Origin: CAMREV01 sp051653965 | GTDB lineage: Bacteria > Bacillota_I > Bacilli_A > Mycoplasmatales > Mycoplasmoidaceae | Assembly (NCBI GenBank): GCA_051653965.1 | Contig: JBOFXG010000002.1 | Coordinates: 124,001 to 188,000, forward strand | DNA: 64,000 nucleotides | Reading direction: 5' to 3' | In this document: positions 1 to 10,190 of the stretch, piece after piece | How positions within the stretch are numbered: position 1 is the first letter of the stretch | Layout: each line of letters begins with the position of its first letter | Position numbers and translations under genes: made by a program | Notes under the pieces: generated by a model | Seen by the model: the letters and a program-made list of their open reading frames with translations, nothing else | What the model was told of the DNA's origin: nothing | Database searches by the model: none

Positions 1-3000
1 TCAAGTTGTAAATAATCAAAAGTTTTTAAAGTATCAGTTTCAATAATTGCAATTTGTTGGTTAAGTTCTTGATTATTTTCATTTAATTCATTGATTAAAT
101 TCATAACTTCATTATGAAGAGTAATTAATTTAGTGTCAATGTTTGTATTTATTTCATCAAATTTTGTATCAGTTAATGAAAGTATATTAGATTCAGTTGT
201 AGAAATTTTGTTTTCTAATTCTTCATTTAATATTTTAATTTTATTATCTAAATTTTGTTTTTCTTCTAATAGTTTTTTCTCTAATTTACTATTTATTGAA
301 TTAATTGCAAGTATTTCATTTTTAATAGAATTTTCACTTTGGTAAAGTTTTTCAGTTTTGCTAAATAAATCACTAAAATTCATTTCAGAGTCATTTGCTA
401 ATGATAATATTTCTTCAGATTTATTTTCTAAAATTACTTCTAATCTTTGAATTTTTTCATTATTAATTCTTCAAGCTTCTATGCAATCTCTTACTTCATT
501 AGTAGTTTGAATTGTTGAGTTTTTAATTTCTCTTATAGTTTCAAAAAGTCTAGAGAATTTTTCATCATGCTCAGGATCTAATTGAGTGAAATGTTCTAAT
601 TCAGCAATTTTTGAATTAACTTCAAATAAGTTTAATGAAACACCTTCATTAACAATTGATATTTCTTCAAAAGATGATTGATTTTCTTTTTTCAGTTCAT
701 CTATCATATTAATTGTTTCTTCGTAAAGTTTGATCATTTTGTTATCAGTTTTTTCTGTAACTTTAGTATCTAAATCAAGAATCATTGTATCAATATTTGT
801 TGAAACATCTTCAATTTTACTTTCTAAGTTATGTTTTTCTTCTTGTAATTTATTTTCTAATACACTATTACTTTTTAAGATTTTCTTAATTTGATTTTTT
901 ATTTTATTTTCATTTTCATATAAAACATTTATTCTATCAAATGAGTCATCAAAAGCTTCCCCAGTTAATGATCTAAGGCTTTGAATTTCATTTGCTTGAT
1001 TACCTAAAACATTTTCAAGAATTACTAATTTTTCATTATTTTGACTTCATGAATCATAAATATCTTCAATTTTAGAAATTGCTTCAGTATTGAAAGATTT
1101 CATTTCATTTACTCTGTCAATTAAATCATCAACTCTTTCATCTTTAGTTTTATCAATTATAGTATTATCAATTAAATCTTGTAATTCTTCAATCCTTGTA
1201 CTTGATGACTTTAATTTGTTTGAAAGGTATTTATTTGTTTCTTCAATTTCAACTCTTGTATTTTCATTTTCAAATTGAATGTTAGAAACTAACTCTAAAG
1301 TTTCTTGGTATAAAGCTTGAAGTTTTTCATCAGTTTCTTTTTGAATTTTGTCATCTAAATTATCTAAATTACTTAAGATATTATTAATTTCAGTGTTCAC
1401 AACTTCCATTTTATTTTCTAAAATTGAAGAATTTGAATCTAGTTGAGATTCAAGAGTAATTATTTTTTCAGTAATTTCACCAGATGTTTTTTCTATATGA
1501 GCAATAGATTCACCAGTTAAGTTATCTAAATCATATTGAATTTTTTCATCAAATGAATCAATTAATGAATGGAAATCAGAATAAAGAGTATTAATTTTTT
1601 CATCAATAGTTTCTTTTTCTTTTTCTAATGTTTTTTCAATTGTTTCATTATTAGTTCTAATAGTAGTTAATTCTGCTTTAAATTCTTCACTTCTAAGTTT
1701 TAATTCATCAATTTGCTTTAATGAAGCAGATATATCATTGTAATCAGTGCTTAAAGAAATTTTATTGATTTCTTTTGTATTGCTTAATATTTTTTCTTTT
1801 AATGATTCAATTTTTTCATTGTTTTCATCTCACATTAAATGAGTTTTCTTAATGTCTTTCTTATGTTTTTCAAAAGTAGCATAAATATTTTCTAAATTAC
1901 TACTATTTTCATCATAGATAGCAAATTGATCATTAGAAATTTGACCTAATTGTTCATTGAAAGAATTAAATTTAGATTCAACAGACATAAATAAATCTTC
2001 AAATCTTCTTTGAGATTGAATCATCTCATCTATAATATCAGAAGTGATTTTGTTCATTTCTTCCATTGATTTAGAAAGGTTTGTATTTCATTCAGCAATT
2101 GAATCTTTATTTTTGTCATAGAATTCGTCTTTTACTTCTGTAACTTTATCTAAAAATTCTTTTCTTAATTTTGAATATTTGTTTTCATTTTCAGAATTAA
2201 CTTCTTCAATAGATTCCAAAATAAATCTTTCACTTCTAGCAGAAGACTCAGCTATTTTATAATCTATTTCATTATCTTTATCATGTATAATACCCAGGAT
2301 ATTGTTCTCTAGATCATATAATTTAGCATTAATTTCATAATTGATTTGCTCTACTCTTTCATAAATCATGTCTAATTTAGATTCATCTATTCTTACAACT
2401 CTTCTATTATTTTGTTTATAATTTTCCATTTCATCACCCTCTATCTCATCCCACTCATCTCAAGGAATTTCCTCTATATAATTTTGGTTATTATTATTGT
2501 TATTGTTTGCTATATTCTTTTTTTGAATATTAATATTGTTATTATTGTTTATTAATTCTTTTAATCTATTTATTTCTTCAATATAGTGTTGATTATCTTC
2601 AACATTGTTTTTTTCTTTTAATACATCTTTTAATCTTTCAATTTCAAGATAATATTTATCATTTGAATTGTCATTTTTTTGCTTAATTAATTCTTTTAAT
2701 GAATTTATTTCGGTTAAATAAGAATTATTTGAATTATTATTGAGTAATTGCAATTCATTTCGAAATTGATCATTATTTACACCGACAATATCATTTAAAT
2801 TAAATAGCATTTCTTTTATGTGACCTATTTGGCTATTAATATAGGCTAGTTGATCTTGAGATTGAGCATTAATTTCATGAGTTTCTTTTAATATGTGAGT
2901 TGTAGTTTTATAATCATTATCAAGCAGTTCTTCTCTAAGTTGAGTGGCAACATTCATAATTTCATTTAAATTTTCATTGTTACTATGTAATAATTCATCT

Positions 3001-4298
3001 CTTAAATTAACAAGTAGATCATTGTATATCATTGAACTTTCATCAACTTTATCTAATATGTTGTAATCCATATTAATTGAATCTTCGTTAGTAAAGTGAA
3101 TTCTATTTTCTAAATCATCAAGTCTATTATGAATTTCAGCTGTTTTATATTCTGTATTTTCAATAATATTGTCATTACTATGTAATAACTCATCCCTTAG
3201 ATTATAAAGTGAATCATCTTGTTTATTTTCCAAATTATCAAGTCTATTATGAAGCTCAGCTGTTCTATATTCTGTATTTTCAATAATATTGTCATTGCTA
3301 TTTAATAACTCACCTCTTAAATTATAAAGTGAATCATCTTGCTTGTTTTCCAAATTATCAAGTCTATTATGAAGCTCAGCTGTTCTATATTCTGTATTTT
3401 CAATAATATTGTCATTACTATATAATAACTCATCCCTTAAATTATAAAGTGAATCATCTTGTTTAATAGCATTTTCTTCAACTTTATCTAATATAGCATA
3501 ATCCATAGAAACTAAGTCTTGATTTGAATTATCCATTTTATTTTCTAAATTACTAATTTTATTATGGAATGTAGAACTTAAAAAATTAGTAGTTTTAACT
3601 GAATTATCTTTTAATGAATCTTGTATTGTATTAATATAATTAAATAAGTTTTGAGTGTTATCATCACTTACTTTTGTTAACTCATCATATAAAAATTGGC
3701 AATCATATACATTTGAATTCATACTAATAGCTTCATATAATGAATTTTGACTTGCATAAATTTCTTCTCTTAATGAGCTTAAAGAATCATAAAAATTTTT
3801 ATCTAAACCTCTATTTCCACCAATAGAATTAGATATATTGTTTTGCAAATAATTTAAAGCACTATATAATTGATCAGCATTTTTATTATTAGTATCAATA
3901 ATTGTACCCATTGGATAACCACTAGTATTATTATTAGCAATATTATTAATTGCATTTCTATTTGTAGAAATTTCATTTTTTAAACTTAATATTTGATTTA
4001 GTAATTCATTTAATTTATTATTTGTTGATGAATTATCTTGTTGAAATATCGGTTGATCTAATATTTCAGAAGCATGTGTTTGTTTATAAGGAAAAGAATG
4101 GCCTAAACTAGAATTAGAATTAATGATGTTATTTTTTATATCTATTAATTGATGCGAAATTTTGCCTTCTACATCTGTAATTAGATTAAAAAGTTGTTGA
4201 TTTCCACTATTACTTACTTCAGCGATTTTATTAAAAATTAAATCAATTTCGTTTGCATTAGAGTTGTAATTATTATTATTTTGTCTTTTTTTAGCCAC
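1..4298 (-). CDS. Giant coiled-coil protein, 3' end beyond window
   Basis: One continuous frame of at least 1432 codons read with TGA as Trp; it is still open at the window edge. The start is GTG at 4298 (MAKKRQ) with an AGAAGG Shine-Dalgarno. I see no signal peptide and no membrane segment. The N-terminal ~600 residues are Asn-rich with heptad patterns and hold three near-identical 40-residue repeats (about residues 280-400), then poly-Asn runs near residues 580-605. From about residue 620 the chain is long Glu/Lys/Asn coiled coil. A motif of the type W-x2-N-N-E-K-I-x2-L recurs at 1830, 1047 and 471, each Trp coded TGA. It sits alone after the ribosomal operon with its own leader. Size and coiled-coil content would suit a cytoskeletal, gliding or attachment-organelle scaffold, but that is inference; I recognise no named family. 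Confidence 0.85.
3112..3480 (-). repeat. Three 120-bp tandem repeats inside the coiled-coil gene
   Basis: Period exactly 120 bp (units about 3121-3240, 3241-3360 and 3361-3461), nearly identical in sequence and encoding a 40-residue unit that starts KQDDSLYNLR and ends NRLDNLEN. The period keeps the frame, so unit number can change without breaking the protein. Differences are a few substitutions, which implies recent duplication or ongoing homogenisation. Confidence 0.9.
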
Positions 4299-4404
4299 AA
4301 ATAATCCTTCTAATCATTAAATTTTTTTATAAAATTTACACTATATACACTAATAATAATATATTTTTTGCATATTTTAGCATAAAAAATAATAAATTCA
4401 AAAT
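4299..4404 (-). promoter_or_regulatory. Leader and probable promoter of the coiled-coil gene
   Basis: An AT-rich non-coding gap of about 100 bp between the ribosomal-operon terminator and the GTG start. On the minus strand a TGCTAAAAT extended -10-like element lies near 4375-4385 and a TATATAGT stretch near 4335-4345. The Shine-Dalgarno AGAAGG is at 4307-4312. The exact promoter cannot be fixed by eye in such AT-rich DNA. Confidence 0.4.
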
Positions 4405-4436
4405 AAAAAAAGCAACTAAAAAAGTTGCTTTTTTTT
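4405..4436 (-). terminator. Intrinsic terminator ending the ribosomal operon
   Basis: Arms AAAAAAGCAACT and AGTTGCTTTTTT form a near-perfect hairpin with a 4-5 nt A-rich loop, followed on the minus strand by a U-run. It starts at the TAA stop of rplQ, so it closes the S10-spc-alpha transcript. Confidence 0.85.
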
Positions 4437-4794
4437 AAACTAATGAAATAATAGCTTTTTCGGTATTATCTCCTTGTCTTCTACCAAGTTTTAATACTCT
4501 AGTGTAACCACCATTTCTATCTTTGTATTTTTTACCTAAATCATTAAATAGTTTTTTTAACAATTCATCGCTAGAAGAATTTTTAGTATCTAATAATATT
4601 GCAGCAGCTTGTCTTCTAGAAGCAAGAGTATTTTTTTTAGCTAATGTAATTATTCTATCTACATGTTTTCTAGTTTCTTTTGCTTTAGTTAAAGTAGTGA
4701 TTATTTCACCATATGCTATAACATCAGATACTTGCTGTCTAATTACCATTTGTCTTCAAGCAGTAGTTTTACCCTTTTTGTTTATATAAGACAT
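4435..4794 (-). CDS. rplQ: 50S ribosomal protein L17
   Basis: 119 residues, normal for bacterial L17. Begins MSYINKKGKTTAWRQMVIRQ; the Trp is TGA, so under the standard code the gene would appear to start at the later Met (4749). L17 lies near the exit side of the large subunit. Last gene of the alpha segment, 6 nt after the rpoA stop, with the terminator overlapping its stop codon. Confidence 0.95.
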
Positions 4795-4800
4795 ATCTAA

Positions 4801-5781
4801 TTACCTTTCTTCTTTAAATGTTAAATTTCTGTCTTCAATTTTCTTAACAATTTCTTTTAAAGATTTTTTACCAAGATTTCTAATTTTTTCAATTTCAAGT
4901 CTAGTCATGTTAGTTATTTGGTGAATTGTCTGAATTCCTGCTCTTTTTAAACAATTATAAGATCTAACAGAAAGATCTAATTCTTCAATTGGAATTGATA
5001 AAGAATTGTTAGTAGATTGTTCTGAATCATCTCTCATTGTATTGAATTCAGATATTTTCTTATTGATTTCAACTAATGGAGAGTAATGATCAATTAAAAT
5101 TTTGCTTGCTAATGCTATTGCATCAGAAGGTGAAATTGAACCATTTGTAACTACTTCAATAGTTAATGCATCATTTGTATCAATTTTTGATGTTTTAATT
5201 TCTTCAATTGAGTAACTAGTTCTAATAATTGGAGAGAAATTTGAATCAATTGCAATTATTCCAATTGAATTAATTGATTCTTTATTTTCTTGAAAAGATT
5301 TAAAACCTCTTCCAATAGTTGCATATAAATCCATATTAAACTTTGTTCCCTCGTTAACAAAACAAATGTATAAATCCGGATTCAATATTTTAAATTCAGT
5401 CGGACAAATAATATCTTTTGCTGTAATTATTCCACCTGTTGACTTTATTTGCATTACTGGTCATTTCTCAATTCTAGTATTTTCTAATGTATCGATAGAT
5501 GAAACATCTTCTTGAAATTGAATAACTAATTTTTTTAAATTTAAGATTATTTCAGTAACATCTTCTTTAACACCCTTAATAGCTTGGAATTCATGAGGAA
5601 CATTAGGAATTTTAATAGCAAAAAGACTTGCTCCAATAATATTCCCAATTAATGCTCTTCTCAGACCATTTCCTATTGTGTTTCCAAAACCTTTTTCTAA
5701 TGGCTTAATTGTAAATTTTCCATAATTATCATTTTCTAATAATGTGTCAAAATCAATTTTATATTTTAAAAATTTATTCAT
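4801..5781 (-). CDS. rpoA: RNA polymerase alpha subunit
   Basis: 326 residues. The N-terminal dimerisation domain is about residues 1-230 (GFGNTIGNGLRRALIG near residue 31) and the C-terminal helix-hairpin-helix domain about 255-320 (SVRSYNCLKRAGI, IRNLGKKSLKEI), which contacts UP elements and activators. An in-frame TGA at 5461-5463 encodes Trp in the middle of the N-terminal domain. It sits between rpsK and rplQ as in other Firmicutes and Mollicutes. Confidence 0.97.
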
Positions 5782-5804
5782 ATTTTTTCCTTTTCCTAAA
5801 GATA

Positions 5805-6173
5805 TTATCTTGGTTTTTTTGGTGGTCTACAGCCATTATGAGGTATTGGAGTGATATCTCAAATTTCTGTTATATCTAATCCTGCAGTATTTAAACTTCT
5901 AATAGCAGTATCTTTACCACTTCCAGTTCCATTAACTTTTACTATTATTGATTTTAATCCTAATGATATTGCATTTTTAGCAGCAGCTTCTGCTGCAATA
6001 CCTGCAGCATATGGTGTTGATTTTTTACTATTCTTATATCCAATTGAACCTGAGCTTGATCAAGAAATAGCATTTCCTTGTAGATCTGTCAGAGTTATAA
6101 TTGTATTATTTGAAGTAGAATGTATGTGTCCAATACCTAAATGCGAGGCTAATTTTTTTTTCTTTTTTGCCAT
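5805..6173 (-). CDS. rpsK: 30S ribosomal protein S11
   Basis: 122 residues, MAKKKKKLASHLGIGHIHST to a C-terminal NGCRPPKKPR tail typical of S11. It contains TGA-coded Trp, so a standard-code search misses it. S11 forms part of the platform that cradles the E-site and mRNA. It follows rpsM and precedes rpoA in the conserved order. Confidence 0.95.
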
Positions 6174-6184
6174 AAATATTTCTC

Positions 6185-6559
6185 CTATTTACTTTCTATT
6201 TTCTTATTAGCAACTGTTTTTCTTGGACCTTTTCTAGTTCTAGAATTAGTTTTAGTTCTTTGTCCTCTTACAGGCAAACCTTTTCTATGTCTAATTCCTC
6301 TATAAGAGCCAATTTCCATTAATCTCTTAATGTCCATTGCTTTATTTCTTCTTAAATCACCTTCAATAATAAAAGAACTAATATTTTTTCTTATTAAACT
6401 TAATTCATCGTCTGATAAATCAGCTACTCTTTTATCTAAATCAATTTTACATTCATTTAGAATTTTAGTACTTAAAGATTTTCCAATACCATATATGTAT
6501 GTTAATGATATTACAACTCTTTTATTATTAGGTATGTCTACCCCTAATATACGTGCCAT
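6185..6559 (-). CDS. rpsM: 30S ribosomal protein S13
   Basis: 124 residues, MARILGVDIPNNKRVVISLT with the family signature YGIGKS and the basic tail RGQRTKTNSRTRKGPRKT that reaches toward the P-site tRNA. The stop is TAG. Located between rpmJ and rpsK, the standard alpha-operon order. Confidence 0.96.
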   Translation of the reverse strand: MARILGVDIPNNKRVVISLTYIYGIGKSLSTKILNECKIDLDKRVADLSDDELSLIRKNISSFIIEGDLRRNKAMDIKRLMEIGSYRGIRHRKGLPVRGQRTKTNSRTRKGPRKTVANKKIESK

Positions 6560-6568
6560 ATTTTCTCC

Positions 6569-6682
6569 TTATCCTTGTCTTTGTTTATGTTTAGGAGTCT
6601 TACAAATAACTTGTATTCTACCTTTTCTTTTTATTAATTTGCAATCTTTGCAAATTGGTTTAACAGATGCTCTTACTTTCAT
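6569..6682 (-). CDS. rpmJ: 50S ribosomal protein L36
   Basis: 37 residues, MKVRASVKPICKDCKLIKRK..., with the zinc ligands C11, C14, C27 and H32 present, so this is the zinc-binding (C+) form. It lies between infA and rpsM. Confidence 0.95.
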   Translation of the reverse strand: MKVRASVKPICKDCKLIKRKGRIQVICKTPKHKQRQG

Positions 6683-6690
6683 TTTATCTC

Positions 6691-6915
6691 CTAAGAAATT
6701 CTATATACTATTCGGCCACGTGTTAAGTCATAAGGACTCAACTCAACTTCTACAGTATCACCTTTTAAAATTTGAATTCTATGAATACGAATTTTACCAG
6801 ATACGTTTGCCATAACACTGATACCATTTTCTAGCAAGACATTAAATTGTCCACCTTGTAAAACATCAGTTATAGCACCTTTCATTTTTATTTTTTGATC
6901 TTTTTCAACATTCAC
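6691..6915 (-). CDS. infA: Translation initiation factor IF-1
   Basis: 74 residues, a single OB-fold S1-like domain (GAITDVLQGGQFNVLLENG, SGKIRIHRIQILKGD, LTRGRIVYRIS). IF-1 occupies the A site of the 30S subunit and assists IF-2 and IF-3. The start is GTG at 6915, preceded by AAGGA inside the end of map; no in-frame ATG lies at a sensible distance. Confidence 0.94.
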   Translation of the reverse strand: MNVEKDQKIKMKGAITDVLQGGQFNVLLENGISVMANVSGKIRIHRIQILKGDTVEVELSPYDLTRGRIVYRIS

Positions 6916-6920
6916 TATTG

Positions 6921-7679
6921 TTATTCCTTTTCTTCATCTTTGGTTAATATTTCATAACCATTTTTTGTAACCAAGATCATGTGTTCTCAATGACATGTCA
7001 GTTTTTTATTTTTTGATCTTACTGATCATTTATCTTTTTTATCAATGTAGTAGTCACTTGAACCGCTCATAATCATTGGTTCTATACAAACAATCATTCC
7101 TTCTCTTAAAGTATGCCCAGAATTTTTAGTACCATAATTTAAGATTATTGGATCTTCATGTAGTTTGATTCCACAACCATGACCACCAAAATCTTGTAGG
7201 ATATGATATCCCTCATTTTCTACATAAGTTTGAATGGCATTGGATATATCACCAATTTTATTTCCTGGTTTAATTTGACTTATACCTTCTAATAAAGATT
7301 GATAACATACTTTATTTATTTTTTCTGCTTCTTCATTTTCTCCGATAATCACAGTGAAAGCTGAGTCACAAACATAATTATTATATGTTATTCCAATATC
7401 TAATGAAAGCATATCACCTTTTTTAAGAATATATTCAGATGGGACTCCATGAATGACTACGTCATTCACTGATAAGCATATGTTTCCTTTGAAACCAGAA
7501 TAATCTTTGAAAGTGCAAATAGCACCTTTTGATTCAATTATTTGCTTTGCAAATTCATCAATTTGATTTAAAGAAATTCCTTCTTTAATATATTTGATAA
7601 TTTCATTTTTAGTGTACTTTCAAATATCACATGCTTTTCTGATATTACTAATATCAAATTCTGATTTTATATATATCAT
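6921..7679 (-). CDS. map: Methionine aminopeptidase, type I
   Basis: 252 residues. Removes N-terminal Met from nascent proteins with small second residues. The five metal ligands are in place: D94 and D105 (SLDIG, VCDSAF), H167 (GGHGCG), E200 (VCIEPM) and E232 (TCHWEHM), with the substrate-binding H77 (VVIHGVPS). Several Trp are TGA, including two near the C-terminus, so the reading extends to TAA at 6921. Sits between adk and infA. Confidence 0.95.
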
Positions 7680-7688
7680 TTGTCCTAC

Positions 7689-8330
7689 TTAAAAAGAGAT
7701 TTTTTTCTCAAGATTTTTTACAACTTCATCTGATTCAATACCTGAATCCATTTCAAATAAACAGTTCTTATTTTCATAAAATTCTACTAAGGGAAATGTT
7801 GATTCATAATAATTTTTTAATCTATTTTTAATAGTTTCTTCATTATCATCAGATCTTTTAACTAAAATTGTTTTATCTATATCACATATTCCTTTTTCTT
7901 TTGGTATCATGAAGTGTTCATTGTAAATTTTATTACAAGTAGGACAAGTCATTCTTCCAAGAATTCTTTTGATAACAATATCATCAGATATTTTTAAATA
8001 GATTGCATAATCAACTTTAAAGAAAGTGTCTAAAAATTTTGCTTGTTCAATATTTCTTGGATATCCATCTAAAATAATATTTTTGCTATCAGCAATATTT
8101 TTTAGTTTTTTCTTTACTAATTCATTAGTTATTTCATCTGGAACTAAATCACCTTTTTCAAGATATGAATTTATCTTTTCGAAAAGTGGTCCCTTATTAC
8201 TTAGTTCTTCTCTAAATATCTCTCCAGTAGATAGATGCAAAATATTATGTTGTTTAACTAATTTTTCCGCAATAGTTCCCTTACCAGAACCAGGTGCTCC
8301 TAAAATAATTATTTTTAGATTTTTACTCAT
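7689..8330 (-). CDS. adk: Adenylate kinase
   Basis: 213 residues. Interconverts ATP + AMP and 2 ADP. P-loop GAPGSGKG at 11-18, NMP-binding LSTGEIFR at 33-40, and DGYPRN at 88-93. The LID carries a structural zinc site C129-x2-C132 ... C149-x2-D152, a common form in Gram-positive-lineage enzymes. It follows secY by about 10 nt. Confidence 0.97.
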   Translation of the reverse strand: MSKNLKIIILGAPGSGKGTIAEKLVKQHNILHLSTGEIFREELSNKGPLFEKINSYLEKGDLVPDEITNELVKKKLKNIADSKNIILDGYPRNIEQAKFLDTFFKVDYAIYLKISDDIVIKRILGRMTCPTCNKIYNEHFMIPKEKGICDIDKTILVKRSDDNEETIKNRLKNYYESTFPLVEFYENKNCLFEMDSGIESDEVVKNLEKKISF

Positions 8331-8339
8331 ATAAATTCC

Positions 8340-9722
8340 TTATCATAAATGTGAAATACTTGAGTCATCTTCATTTTGTGAATCAATATACTTTTGCTCA
8401 ATACTTTTTTTACTTTTCGAATATGAATAATTAGTTTCAGCACTACATAATGCTTGTCAGAAATCTAATGATCCAGAAACGATAATAATAATACCTGTAC
8501 CACCAATTGCGAGCCCACTTGGTAAACCTGTTGTTATAGATAAAATATATGGTATTGCAGCAATCAATGCAAGAGATGGTGCACCAATACAATTTATTCT
8601 AATAAGAACTCTTGATATGTATCTTTCTGTAGTTAATCCTGCTTTTACACCAGGAATATATTTACCACTCTTTTTAAAGTTTTCAGATATCTGTTCAGGA
8701 TTCAATTGAATATAAGAATAAAAGAATGAGAATAATATAATAAGAATTACATATAATGATAAACCAGACCAAGAAGTTAAACTAAAGAAATTATTAATAA
8801 CTTGTGAAGCTTCTTGAGAAACAAATTCAGCAACTGTTGAAGGAATAGACATTATTGAGGATGCAAATATAACAGGTATTACTCCAGCAGCATTTACTTT
8901 AATTGGCAAGTAAGCTAAATCTTCTGAAGATGTAGTTAGTGCTTGACCAATTTGTTGAATAGGTATTTTTCTAATTGAGTTATAGATAAATACTACTCCA
9001 ACTAATAAAATAATAAATAATAATATATATCCAATAAATGATAAGTATCCAAGTAAAACTTGGTTAGGTGATACTCCTTCTGTTTGAACTAATACAAAAA
9101 ACACATTTTGAAAATTAGGAATTAATGAAGAAAATATACCTGACATTATTAATAGAGATATTCCATTACCAATACCTTTTTTAGTTATGATATCAGCAAT
9201 GAATAATGATATTAATGAACCAGCGACAAAGCCGACTAACATTTTTAATACTGTGTATCATTGTAATGCAGCTAGAGTAGTTTGACCATCAATTTCAAAT
9301 CTTCCAGTAGAAATACTTAAACTTAAAATTGCATAACCTTGAGCTAATGAAAAAAAGACAGTTAAAATTCTATTTATAATTTCAATTTTTCTTCTTCCCT
9401 TTTCGCCACTTTTAGCTAACCTTGCTAAAGGCTTAATTATATCTGATGATAATAATTGAACAATAATTTGAGCAGTAATATAGGGGGATATTCCAACAGA
9501 AAATATTGATAGTTGTGAAGCACCACCACCACCTAATAAATTCATAATATCTAATAAAGTATTGCCTTCAGTTTGAGCATCTTCAAGAATTTTTACTCCT
9601 GGCATTGCAATTAGAGCGCCAAATCTAAAAAATATTAATAGTGATAATGTTGCAATTAATCCTATTCAAACTTTTTTACTTGTAAATACTTTTTTTGATT
9701 CCCTGAAAAAATTGCTATTCAT
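8340..9722 (-). CDS. secY: Protein translocase subunit SecY
   Basis: 460 residues, multi-spanning membrane channel of the Sec translocon. Recognisable blocks include the plug/TM2 region (SVGISPYITAQIIVQLLSSD), the cytosolic KSGEKGRRKIE loop and the C-terminal loop LNPEQISENFKKSGKYIPGV. Three or more Trp are TGA, and the last residue before TAA is a TGA-coded Trp. Its ATG directly abuts the rplO stop codon, so the two are probably translationally coupled. Confidence 0.96.
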
Positions 9723-10166
9723 TTATATAACCTTAAAAGTACTTTTGCTTTTTTCCAAAGAAAGAATTGCTCCTTTTGAAAATTTGTTAGCTTCAATTTT
9801 AATTGAATCTTTTAAATCAGTATTACCAATAATTTTTAATGGTAAATTATTATTTTGAATGATTCTCTTTTCAATTAATATTTCTTTCGAAACAGTTTTC
9901 ATCTTTAGATCTATTATTTGTTTTAATGAAATAACATTGTAGTTGTTTTTAAAATCATAGTTATTAAATCCAACTTTAGGTATTCTTCTATATAAAGGAG
10001 TTTGTCCACCTTCGAATCCAATTCTTACCATTCCAGATTTTCTAGCTTTTTGACCTTTAGTACCTCTAGTAGAAGTTTTACCCATACCAGATCCTATACC
10101 TCTACCAACTCTTTTTGGTTTATGATTTCTAGAACCTTCTACATATTCCATTTTTTCTAATTTCAT
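9723..10166 (-). CDS. rplO: 50S ribosomal protein L15
   Basis: 147 residues with the Gly/Arg-rich N-terminal part (KRVGRGIGSGMGKTSTRGTK, then GFEGGQTPLYRRIPKVGF) that threads into 23S rRNA. No rpmD (L30) gene lies between rpsE and rplO, a usual absence in mollicutes. Confidence 0.96.
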   Translation of the reverse strand: MKLEKMEYVEGSRNHKPKRVGRGIGSGMGKTSTRGTKGQKARKSGMVRIGFEGGQTPLYRRIPKVGFNNYDFKNNYNVISLKQIIDLKMKTVSKEILIEKRIIQNNNLPLKIIGNTDLKDSIKIEANKFSKGAILSLEKSKSTFKVI

Positions 10167-10190
10167 TTTTTATTCCTTAATTAATATTAA

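Noticed and set aside
133..345. Plus-strand hydrophobic ORF
   Set aside because: Antisense shadow of the coiled-coil gene, no Shine-Dalgarno.
3112..3480. Tandem repeat as a CRISPR array
   Set aside because: Units are 120 bp, contiguous, without spacers, and translate in-frame.
471..4298. Several small coiled-coil genes
   Set aside because: Breaks are TGA codons only; the pieces share one frame, through the join at 2430-2462.
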